A stretch of 17,690 nt of DNA from an uncultured Clostridia bacterium (lineage in GTDB: Bacteria > Bacillota > Clostridia > Christensenellales > QALW01). A model generated the notes under the pieces. The model was not told where the DNA came from and did no database searches. It worked only from the letters and a program-made list of their open reading frames with translations. The stretch is from positions 1-17,690 of the forward strand of contig URTC01000002.1 of assembly GCA_900550765.1 (NCBI GenBank). Direction: 5' to 3'. The position numbers and the translations under genes were made by a program. Of this stretch, positions 8,901 through 14,704 are shown one piece after another (the first letter of the stretch is position 1; each line of letters opens with the position of its first letter).

Positions 8901-9191
8901 CTTTCCCAATATGCCGGCGCTTTGGCTAAGGTGCGTGTTGACGGAAAAGAAGCCGGAATAGCGGCGCTGGCTCCCTATTGCGTTTCTTTGGGCTTTATGG
9001 AAAAAGGTACGCACCGCATCGATATTACAGTGTTCGGTACCCGGGGCAACGCCTTTGGTCCTGTACACAACAACGTAGCGGATTATCCCTATTTAGGCCC
9101 CAACGCCTGGCGTACGCATCATTCGCCCTTGTGGTCGGATATCTATCAGCTTCATCCCACCGGGTTGCTGAATGCCCCGGAAATTTACTGA
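5994..9191 (+). pseudogene. GH106-like (alpha-L-rhamnosidase family) glycoside hydrolase interrupted by an in-frame TAA
   Basis: Single reading frame of 1066 codons, broken only by TAA at codon 270 (6801-6803). Before it lie 269 residues; after it about 795 codons remain in frame and coherent. The N-terminal part has the TIM-barrel hallmarks of PF17132/GH106-type enzymes: APFWAWNTKL (26-35), GIGGFHMHVRSGMATEYLS, WLYDEDRWPSGAAGG (91-105) and IFTDEP (236-241), whose acidic residues are catalytic candidates. The C-terminal third is beta-sandwich-like (AKIWVNGRQISNQPDGWY, and the family-like end GPVHNN...WSDIYQLHPTGLL). There is no signal peptide, so the enzyme would act in the cytoplasm on imported rhamnosides or related sugars. 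Start ATG 5994 has GGAGG eight bases upstream. The family fits well; the exact substrate is uncertain. As written the product is truncated before the end of the barrel and should be inactive unless the stop is read through or is a sequencing error. ATG 6897 after the stop has no ribosome site. Confidence 0.85.
6801..6803 (+). other. In-frame ochre codon inside the GH106-like gene
   Basis: TAA follows ...CTDDFAQT and precedes NAAYGESLLDKAPELVWE in the same frame. An aromatic or basic residue is expected here; a Tyr codon (TAT or TAC) differs only in the third base. No frameshift is needed to continue. Confidence 0.95.
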
Positions 9192-9194
9192 GAA

Positions 9195-9230
9195 AAAAGC
9201 CCTCGCTGAAAAAGCGAGGGCTTTTCTTTT
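9195..9230 (+). terminator. Rho-independent terminator of the GH106-like gene
   Basis: Perfect 13-base arms (AAAAGCCCTCGCT at 9195-9207, AGCGAGGGCTTTT at 9213-9225) with a 5-base loop and a T-rich tail to 9230, starting four bases after the stop codon. Confidence 0.95.
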
Positions 9231-9269
9231 GTATGCAAATGAATATGATTAGGTATTCCGTTAAGCTTC

Positions 9270-9309
9270 CTCCGGCAGAGGGGCGGTTCAAACGCAGGTT
9301 TTGCCGGAG
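9270..9309. repeat. Short inverted repeat in a convergent spacer
   Basis: CTCCGGCA (9270-9277) and TGCCGGAG (9302-9309) are perfect complements separated by 24 bases, with no T tract. The surrounding 9231-9460 has no credible gene. It may be the remnant of a repeat element. Confidence 0.4.
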
Positions 9310-9460
9310 CGAGAGCTGTTCGGCGCGGCAAGAAGCGCACTCCCATTATCTGGCTATGACACAAATGGCTTCTTCTGAGGGGAGAAACGGAAAAGCGGAG
9401 CAGTGTCCTTCATAAAAATCTGCGTTCTTTTAAACGGATCGCAGCGATTGGCCACCGCGA

Positions 9461-9489
9461 AAAAAAGGCGCTTTTCTGAAAAGCGCCTT
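9461..9489 (-). terminator. Rho-independent terminator of the GH27/zinc-ribbon unit
   Basis: Perfect 11-base arms (AAGGCGCTTTT 9465-9475, AAAAGCGCCTT 9479-9489), 3-base centre, followed on the minus strand by a run of T (complement of the A run starting at 9461). It begins 15 bases after the zinc-ribbon stop. Confidence 0.93.
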
Positions 9490-9504
9490 GTAAGGTGTTC
9501 CTTG

Positions 9505-9729
9505 TTATTGCTGATCGGAGTTTTTGTTCTGCGGTACGAACAGCGTGCAGCCTGCGCGTCTGAAATCCTCGATTTTTTTTCGTATCAGCGCCGGTTCCAC
9601 TTTAAAATACGCGGCCAGACATTCTACGCACAAAAAGCTTTCTGCCCCGCGGTTGATCAGCTTTTTGGTTGCGCCGATATCATCGTTTACCAGCGCTTTG
9701 CCGCATTGCGTACATTTAGCGTTTAACAA
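9505..9729 (-). CDS. Small CxxC-CxxC zinc-ribbon protein
   Basis: A 74-residue protein with two CxxC pairs, CTQC (residues 6-9) and CVEC (34-37), spaced as in a single zinc ribbon, followed by a charged helix (VEPALIRKKIEDFRRAG). It resembles short uncharacterised zinc-binding proteins of Firmicutes; I do not know its function. The start is TTG 9727-9729, supported by AAGGTG (9735-9740) five bases upstream; an in-frame stop lies just before it and no ATG occurs earlier in the frame. The gene begins 14 bases inside the end of the GH27 gene, so the two are co-transcribed and probably translationally coupled. The terminator right behind it closes the unit. Nothing links it to sugar metabolism apart from this overlap. 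Confidence 0.8.
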   Translation of the reverse strand: MLNAKCTQCGKALVNDDIGATKKLINRGAESFLCVECLAAYFKVEPALIRKKIEDFRRAGCTLFVPQNKNSDQQ

Positions 9730-10840
9730 TACTGCACCTTAAAAACTTGCAGGAGTGTGCATCTATAGAGGGGAACAGAAGTTCGTCCTTGATGATACCT
9801 AAGTCGTTGCCGGTCCATAGATCGCGGGCTTTTAGGGCGCGGCCGCTGGCAACATCCAGGCCAATATCGGTCAGGTGCAGGGTACCGCGGCAGGCATCCT
9901 CATAGGGGTTGACGATTAAAATGGCAATATCGCCGCCTTCTAAGAATTTTACCCAGGTATCGCAGCCGTAGGTGCTGGCCCGGAAGGGCTGGCGGCCGGC
10001 GGCGTCCTGATTGATGGCAATAACGTCTTTATTCATTAAAATTTCTTTTGTAGCCGCATCCATTTTACGGATATCACAGCCAATCATCAACGGAGAATTC
10101 AACATGGCCCAAATGGAAAAATGGGTACGGTACTCTTCGTCCGTGCAGCCGGTAACGCCTACTAAACCTTGGCCGTGCATCCCCACTACCATCATATCCA
10201 TATCATTAAAGCATCCCTGGCCGTTATACGGCTGCAGGGGAACGTTCAAATCATAGATTTCTTTAATTTTCTGCCAGCAATCGGTAATGTCGCCGGTAGA
10301 ACGCCACATATGCGCGCCGGTGGATTTGATCCATTCGTGGGTTTGGTTTACTCCCCAGGAGCAGGCAGAAAAAAGAATATCCCGGCCGCAGTTGGCAAGG
10401 GCCATCCCCATTTTGCGGTACAGCAGATCCGAAGGAACAGTATCGGGCTTGTAGCAGTGATCGTATTTTAAAAAGTCTACGCCCCAGGAAGCAAACGTTT
10501 CGGCATCAACAAATTCATAATCGAAGGAGCTGGGATAGCCCGCACAGGTGAGGGTACCGCAGCAGGAGTACATCCCGAATTTTAAGCCCTTGCTGTGTAC
10601 ATAATCCGCCACGGCTTTCATCCCCGAGGGGAATTTTTCCGGATCGGCTACCAGGCGGCCGGTTTTGGGATCCCGTTGTTTTAATGCCCAGCAGTCATCG
10701 ATAACCAGATAATTGTACCCGGCCTCCAGCAAGCCGGAGGATACCATCGTATCCGCGGTGGTGCGGATCAGTTCTTCGTTGATTTCATGTCCGAAGGTAT
10801 TCCAGGTGTTCCAGCCCATAGGCGGTGTTTTTTGTATCAT
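9716..10840 (-). CDS. GH27 family alpha-galactosidase-type glycosidase
   Basis: A 374-residue retaining glycosidase of family GH27 (clan GH-D). Family signatures: PPMGWNTWNTFG (6-17), YLVIDDCW (44-51), GLKFGMYS (85-92), the nucleophile motif LKYDHC with Asp127, the acid/base motif WRSTGD with Asp184, NDMDMMVVG (212-220, usually NDPDM) and SPLMIGCD (249-256). The last 90 residues form the beta-sandwich that follows the barrel. GH27 members act on alpha-galactosides, alpha-N-acetylgalactosaminides, beta-L-arabinopyranosides or isomaltodextrans; alpha-galactosidase is the default guess. No signal peptide is present, so the enzyme is intracellular. ATG 10838-10840 has AAGGAG eight bases upstream. 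First gene of a two-gene unit with the zinc-ribbon gene. A 9-base palindrome overlaps its promoter, which suggests repression by a sugar-responsive dimer. Confidence 0.93.
   Translation of the reverse strand: MIQKTPPMGWNTWNTFGHEINEELIRTTADTMVSSGLLEAGYNYLVIDDCWALKQRDPKTGRLVADPEKFPSGMKAVADYVHSKGLKFGMYSCCGTLTCAGYPSSFDYEFVDAETFASWGVDFLKYDHCYKPDTVPSDLLYRKMGMALANCGRDILFSACSWGVNQTHEWIKSTGAHMWRSTGDITDCWQKIKEIYDLNVPLQPYNGQGCFNDMDMMVVGMHGQGLVGVTGCTDEEYRTHFSIWAMLNSPLMIGCDIRKMDAATKEILMNKDVIAINQDAAGRQPFRASTYGCDTWVKFLEGGDIAILIVNPYEDACRGTLHLTDIGLDVASGRALKARDLWTGNDLGIIKDELLFPSIDAHSCKFLRCSIVKR
9735..9740 (-). promoter_or_regulatory. Ribosome binding site for the TTG start of the zinc-ribbon gene
   Basis: AAGGTG on the minus strand, inside the last codons of the GH27 gene, five bases before TTG 9727-9729. 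It decides the unusual start. Confidence 0.6.
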
Positions 10841-10875
10841 AATGATTTCTCCTTTTCTTTTATAGGGTTAAACTC

Positions 10876-10906
10876 ATTATAATGTATTTTATATTGCAAA
10901 TACATT
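10876..10906 (-). promoter_or_regulatory. GH27 promoter -10 box with overlapping palindromic operator
   Basis: Minus-strand -10 TATAAT at 10876-10881. An inverted repeat with perfect 9-base arms (AATGTATTT 10881-10889 and AAATACATT 10898-10906, 8-base spacer) touches the -10 box and fills the -10/-35 spacer. No good -35 box is visible at 17 bases (TGTATT lies there), which fits an activated or repressed promoter. There is no T tract and it is before the gene, so it is an operator, not a terminator. Confidence 0.65.
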
Positions 10907-11246
10907 GCAGAAAGTGAGATAAATATAGCTAAATGTGTGTCTGTCCTGCGGAAAAATATGGATTTTTTATTGGTGCAGAAAAATTTTTTTATTTTCTTAA
11001 AAAAATAAGGGCAAAAAAAGTCCTGCATAAAAAAACAGTCAAAAAACATACAAAATGTTTAGATATACTAAATTTTTAGAGGCAAATTGCTAAACTTATA
11101 GAAGAAGAATTTTTTGCTTCATTGTAAATAAAAAAATAAAGGAAGAGACAATATATGCTGAAAATACTGGGGTTTTACGTAAAATGTGCGAAAACGACGC
11201 CTTAAAAAAAATGAAATATTTTGCAGAAGAGACGCATAAAAAACAG
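10907..11246. other. AT-rich intergenic region upstream of the pot regulator
   Basis: About 340 bases, strikingly richer in A and T than the genes around it, with A runs at 10999-11005, 11013-11019, 11029-11035 and 11041-11046. No gene with a ribosome site is seen on either strand. It lies between divergent units (GH27 and the XRE-pot operon) and holds the GTTTAG half-site pairs listed next. Confidence 0.6.
11057..11095. promoter_or_regulatory. Candidate distal operators (TTTAG/CTAAA pairs)
   Basis: Two inverted pairs in a row: TTTAG 11058-11062 with CTAAA 11068-11072 (5-base centre), and TTTAG 11075-11079 with CTAAA 11090-11094 (10-base centre). The same half-site recurs as GGTTTAG twice downstream of the XRE promoter. 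Candidate binding sites of the XRE-cupin regulator, by position and repetition only. Confidence 0.4.
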
Positions 11247-11274
11247 TTGACAAAAAAGAAACGCTTGATATAAT
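11247..11274 (+). promoter_or_regulatory. Promoter of the XRE-potABCD operon
   Basis: Perfect -35 TTGACA (11247-11252), a 16-base spacer and perfect -10 TATAAT (11269-11274). The transcript would start near 11281, inside the repeated sequence that follows. Confidence 0.9.
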
Positions 11275-11278
11275 TTAT

Positions 11279-11322
11279 CTGTTCTTTTGGTTTAGCAATA
11301 ATAAACCCACGGTTTAGAACAG
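11279..11322 (+). promoter_or_regulatory. Candidate proximal operator or leader hairpin of the XRE-pot operon
   Basis: Nested inverted repeats at the predicted transcription start: outer arms CTGTTCT (11279-11285) and AGAACAG (11316-11322), inner arms GGTTTA (11289-11294) and TAAACC (11302-11307). GGTTTAG also occurs as a direct repeat at 11289 and 11311, 22 bases or two helical turns apart. Between promoter and start codon this fits autorepression by the XRE protein; an RNA hairpin is the alternative. Confidence 0.55.
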
Positions 11323-11341
11323 ACAGAAAGAAGGCGTGCAT

Positions 11342-11875
11342 ATGCCGATAGGGGCTAAAATAAAAATGCTGCGGATTCAGCATGGGCTGACGCAGGAGGA
11401 GCTTGCCAACCGATGCGAGCTTTCCAAGGGCTTTATTTCACAGATAGAACGTGAACTTACCAGCCCGAGCATTGCCACGCTGATGGATATTTTAGAGTGC
11501 CTGGGAACGAATTTAAAGGACTTTTTTTCCGATGCCAGCGAAGAAAAGCTGGTGTTTACCCCGGAAGATTACTTTGTAAAAGAGGATGACGCCTCCTTTA
11601 CTACCTGGCTGGTGCCTTCAGCCCAGAAGAATGCAATGGAGCCTATTGAGGTACGCATCAAAGGCGGTGCGTCCACTGCGGTGGATGACCCTCATGAAGG
11701 AGAGGAGTTCGGCTTTGTGCTTTCGGGCAAAATCTTTGTCTGCGTGGGGCAAACCAAGAAAAAGTGCAAAAAAGGCGACAGCTTTTATTTTCATTCCAAC
11801 CAGCCGCATTTTATTGAAAATGCGGGCAACACCGAGGCCGTTGTGCTGTGGGTAAGCACGCCGCCCAGTTTTTGA
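11342..11875 (+). CDS. XRE-family transcriptional regulator with cupin domain (pot operon regulator)
   Basis: A 177-residue DNA-binding protein: an N-terminal XRE/Cro helix-turn-helix (residues 5-60; recognition region [27 protein letters not shown]) and a C-terminal cupin (about 105-172; [28 protein letters not shown]) that should bind a small effector. This two-domain type, related to PuuR, commonly heads potABCD operons in Clostridia, and the effector is expected to be a polyamine. ATG 11342 is chosen because AAGG lies seven bases upstream; an in-frame GTG at 11336 is only one base from that site. The gene ends eight bases before potA, so it is co-transcribed. Repeated GTTTAG half-sites around its promoter suggest autoregulation. 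Confidence 0.92.
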   Translation: MPIGAKIKMLRIQHGLTQEELANRCELSKGFISQIERELTSPSIATLMDILECLGTNLKDFFSDASEEKLVFTPEDYFVKEDDASFTTWLVPSAQKNAMEPIEVRIKGGASTAVDDPHEGEEFGFVLSGKIFVCVGQTKKKCKKGDSFYFHSNQPHFIENAGNTEAVVLWVSTPPSF

Positions 11876-11883
11876 GGTATTTT

Positions 11884-13014
11884 ATGAAAAAAGTGATTAT
11901 CGATTTAAAAAACATTTCCAAAAGCTTTGACGGCGAGCAGGTGTTGGACCATATCAATTTGTATATTCGGGAAAATGAATTTATTACGCTTTTAGGTCCT
12001 TCCGGCTGCGGCAAAACCACTACTCTGCGCATTATTGCCGGCTTTGAAACGCCGGATGAAGGGGAAGTGACCTTTGAGGGCAAGCGGCTGAACGATATTC
12101 CCCCCTATAAGCGCAGCATCAATACGGTATTTCAGAAATACGCGTTGTTTCCGCATTTGAACGTGTATGAAAATGTTGCCTTTGGCCTGCGCATCAAAAA
12201 GGAGAAAGATGAACACATCCGCGCCCGCGTAAAGGAAATGCTGGCCATGGTCAACTTAAAGGGATTTGAAAAGCGCAATGTGAATACGCTCTCGGGCGGT
12301 CAGCAGCAGCGGGTGGCGATTGCCCGGGCTTTGATTAACGATCCTAAAGTGCTGCTTTTGGATGAACCGCTGGGTGCGCTGGATTTAAAGCTGCGCAAGG
12401 ATATGCAGAACGAGCTGAAAAATATTCAGCATAAGACGGGTATTACGTTTATCTATGTTACCCATGACCAGGAAGAGGCTCTTTCTATGTCGGACACCGT
12501 AGTAGTAATGGAAAACGGAAAGATCCAGCAGATCGGTACGCCTACCGATATCTATAATGAGCCGAAAAATGCCTTTGTGGCTGATTTTATAGGGGAATCC
12601 AATATCGTGGACGGGGTCATGCTGGAGGATTTTAAAGCCAAATTTTCCGGCCACGTGTTTGACTGCCTGGATAAAGGCTTTGCGGCAAATGAGCCGGTGG
12701 ATGTTGTGGTGCGTCCGGAGGATGTAGATGTGGTTCCGCTTGACAGGGCAATGCTTTCGGGCACGGTGACTTCTGTTACGTTTAAGGGTGTGCACTATGA
12801 GATCATTGTGGATATCGGCGGGTTTAAGTGGATGATACAGACTACCGATTTTGTAGGGGAAAACGAAAAAATCGGTTTGTATATTGAGCCCGATGCCATT
12901 CATGTTATGAAAAAATCGGAATTTTCCGATATGTTCGGCGATTATTCTTCTTTCAGTGATGAATTGGAGAAACTCTCTGACGTTACGGAGGTCATGGAGG
13001 TTATGGAGGAATGA
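11884..13014 (+). CDS. potA: Spermidine/putrescine ABC transporter ATP-binding protein
   Basis: A 376-residue ATPase that powers polyamine import on the cytoplasmic face of the membrane. Walker A GPSGCGKT (38-45), signature LSGGQQQR (136-143), Walker B LLLDEP (157-162), D-loop and switch His194 in THDQEEA are all intact. Residues from about 240 form the TOBE-type regulatory domain of PotA/MalK-like ATPases ([12 protein letters not shown]). ATG 11884 is preceded by GAGGT at five bases and matches the family N-terminus; an earlier in-frame start would overlap the XRE gene. The stop overlaps the potB start as ATGA. The C-terminal tail is acidic and Val/Met-rich (TEVMEVMEE) and coincides with the GGAGG sites that serve potB. 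The polyamine assignment rests on operon content; PotA is otherwise close to other type I importer ATPases. Confidence 0.95.
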   Translation: MKKVIIDLKNISKSFDGEQVLDHINLYIRENEFITLLGPSGCGKTTTLRIIAGFETPDEGEVTFEGKRLNDIPPYKRSINTVFQKYALFPHLNVYENVAFGLRIKKEKDEHIRARVKEMLAMVNLKGFEKRNVNTLSGGQQQRVAIARALINDPKVLLLDEPLGALDLKLRKDMQNELKNIQHKTGITFIYVTHDQEEALSMSDTVVVMENGKIQQIGTPTDIYNEPKNAFVADFIGESNIVDGVMLEDFKAKFSGHVFDCLDKGFAANEPVDVVVRPEDVDVVPLDRAMLSGTVTSVTFKGVHYEIIVDIGGFKWMIQTTDFVGENEKIGLYIEPDAIHVMKKSEFSDMFGDYSSFSDELEKLSDVTEVMEVMEE

Positions 13015-13847
13015 AGAATAGATCGTTTATGCAAAAAGCAGCGGCCTCTCCGTATTATGTATGGGCGGTGCTGTTTATTATCGCGCCGATTCTCTATGTG
13101 CTGTATTATGCCTTTACCGATGCTTCCGGTGCTTTTTGCGGGTTTGAGAATTTTTCGATTATTTCCCATTATTCCAGCACTTTTTTGCTTTCGCTGATGC
13201 TGGCCTTTATTGCCACTATCATCTGCCTGCTGATTGGGTATCCGCTGGCCTTTGCTATTTCCAGGACAAAGCCTTCGGTACAAAAAGTGTTGGTGATGCT
13301 TCTGATGCTGCCGATGTGGATCAACTTTATCATTCGCACCGATTCCATAGCAATCCTAATAGAGAAAAACGGCGTCATTAATCAGTTTTTAGGATTGTTC
13401 GGCGCCCATATGGAGCTGATGGATACACGCGCAGCCGTTGTGATCGGCATGGTATATGATTTTCTGCCTTATATGATTCTGCCTATTTATTCAGTGCTGA
13501 CCAAGCTTGACGGCAAGCTTATCGAAGCCGCCCATGATTTGGGCTGCAATGCGTTTCAGGCACTGACCAGGGTCATCATACCGCTGAGCGTAGGCGGGAT
13601 TGTTTCCGGCATTACGATGGTATTCGTTCCCTGCGTGAGCACTTTTTATATTTCGCAGCGTTTAGGCGGAGCCAATACGTATTTAATCGGCGATGCGATC
13701 GAGGCCCGGATGCTTTCGATCTCGGCTGATTATAACAAGGGAGCCACACTTTCGTTGGTGCTGATGCTGCTGATTGTAATCAGCACGCTGATTATGAACC
13801 GCTATACGGACGGCGATGAGCGCAGCACAGGAGGGATTATCGCATGA
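13011..13847 (+). CDS. potB: Spermidine/putrescine ABC transporter permease PotB
   Basis: A 278-residue inner-membrane permease with about six hydrophobic segments (near 17-35, 55-83, 92-108, 142-163, 187-211, 243-262). The cytoplasmic EAA loop that docks on PotA is [20 protein letters not shown] (172-191). It pairs with PotC to form the channel. Start ATG 13011 overlaps the potA stop (ATGA); GGAGG at 12996-13000 lies ten bases upstream, and a second GGAGG is too close to the start to be used. The stop overlaps the potC start in the same way, so the two permeases should be made in equal amounts. Confidence 0.95.
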   Translation: MKNRSFMQKAAASPYYVWAVLFIIAPILYVLYYAFTDASGAFCGFENFSIISHYSSTFLLSLMLAFIATIICLLIGYPLAFAISRTKPSVQKVLVMLLMLPMWINFIIRTDSIAILIEKNGVINQFLGLFGAHMELMDTRAAVVIGMVYDFLPYMILPIYSVLTKLDGKLIEAAHDLGCNAFQALTRVIIPLSVGGIVSGITMVFVPCVSTFYISQRLGGANTYLIGDAIEARMLSISADYNKGATLSLVLMLLIVISTLIMNRYTDGDERSTGGIIA

Positions 13848-14704
13848 AAAAATCCAGCAAGATCTATATTTCCCTGTGTTTTATCCTGCTTTATGCGCCG
13901 ATTGTCATCCTGATCTTTTTTTCGTTTAATTCTTTAGAGAGCACCGGGGTGTTCGGCGGATTTTCGCTTAAGTGGTATGAATCGCTGCTTCATAATGCAA
14001 ACGCTAAAAATGCGCTGATTCATTCTTTGATTATTGCTGTGACGGCATCGCTATTTTCTACGGTGATCGGCACGATGGCAGCGCTGGGGATCAGCCGGCT
14101 GCGCAGCCGGGCGTTTAAGGGAACGGTTATGACGGTGACAAATATCCCTATGGTCAATCCGGAGATCGTTACGGCGGTATCTATGGCGTTCTTGTTTATG
14201 GGGACCATAGCGGCTTCGGGATTGCTTCGGGATGATGATACGATAGATATGCTCTGTCTGCTGATTGCCCATATTACCTTTACCCTGCCGTATGTGATTC
14301 TTTCGGTTCTGCCCAAGATCCGGCAGATGGATCATTCCCAAACCGAAGCTGCGCTGGATTTGGGCTGCCGCCCGCTGCAGGCGTTTTTTAAAGTGGAGCT
14401 GCCCCAATTGCTGCCGGGTATTTTTACCGGCATGATTATGGCGTTTACGCTGTCGTTTGACGACTTTGTTATCAGCTACTTTGTGCGGCCCAAGTCCACC
14501 GTGCAGACGCTGCCGCTGCTGATCTATTCCATGACGGGCAAGGGGACCGTAACACCGGATATGTACGCGCTTTCTACATTTATGATTCTGGCAATATTCC
14601 TGCTGCTGATATTGGCGAATGTTGCCGGTTCCAGACAGGAAATTAAGGTGCGCCGTCAGCAAAAAAGACTGCGCCGCCAGAAATATAAGGAGGAAAATCA
14701 ATGA
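13844..14704 (+). CDS. potC: Spermidine/putrescine ABC transporter permease PotC
   Basis: A 286-residue permease partner of PotB. Visible are an N-terminal anchor (8-28), further membrane segments, and the EAA loop EAALDLGCRPLQAFFKVELP (168-187). The PotC-typical FTLSFDDFVISYF (201-213) follows and supports PotC rather than a generic permease. The protein ends in a strongly basic tail (residues 264-286, many Arg/Lys), consistent with a cytoplasmic C-terminus. ATG 13844 overlaps the potB stop as ATGA, with GGAGGG about nine bases upstream; its own stop overlaps the potD start as ATGA. Confidence 0.95.
   Translation: MKKSSKIYISLCFILLYAPIVILIFFSFNSLESTGVFGGFSLKWYESLLHNANAKNALIHSLIIAVTASLFSTVIGTMAALGISRLRSRAFKGTVMTVTNIPMVNPEIVTAVSMAFLFMGTIAASGLLRDDDTIDMLCLLIAHITFTLPYVILSVLPKIRQMDHSQTEAALDLGCRPLQAFFKVELPQLLPGIFTGMIMAFTLSFDDFVISYFVRPKSTVQTLPLLIYSMTGKGTVTPDMYALSTFMILAIFLLLILANVAGSRQEIKVRRQQKRLRRQKYKEENQ

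Noticed and set aside
8094..9068. 324-codon minus-strand frame opposite the GH106-like gene
   Set aside because: Antisense shadow of a well-recognised coding frame; no ribosome site or domain seen.
8978..9415. 145-codon plus-strand frame at the end of the GH106-like gene
   Set aside because: It shadows the end of the real gene in another frame, crosses its terminator and has no family-like content.
9195..9490. Single mobile element bounded by the two strong inverted repeats
   Set aside because: Both are ordinary terminators of converging genes, unlike in sequence, with no transposase between them.
11096..11383. 95-codon minus-strand frame across the XRE promoter
   Set aside because: Phe/Lys-rich translation expected from AT-rich DNA; it covers a consensus promoter and the start of the XRE gene.
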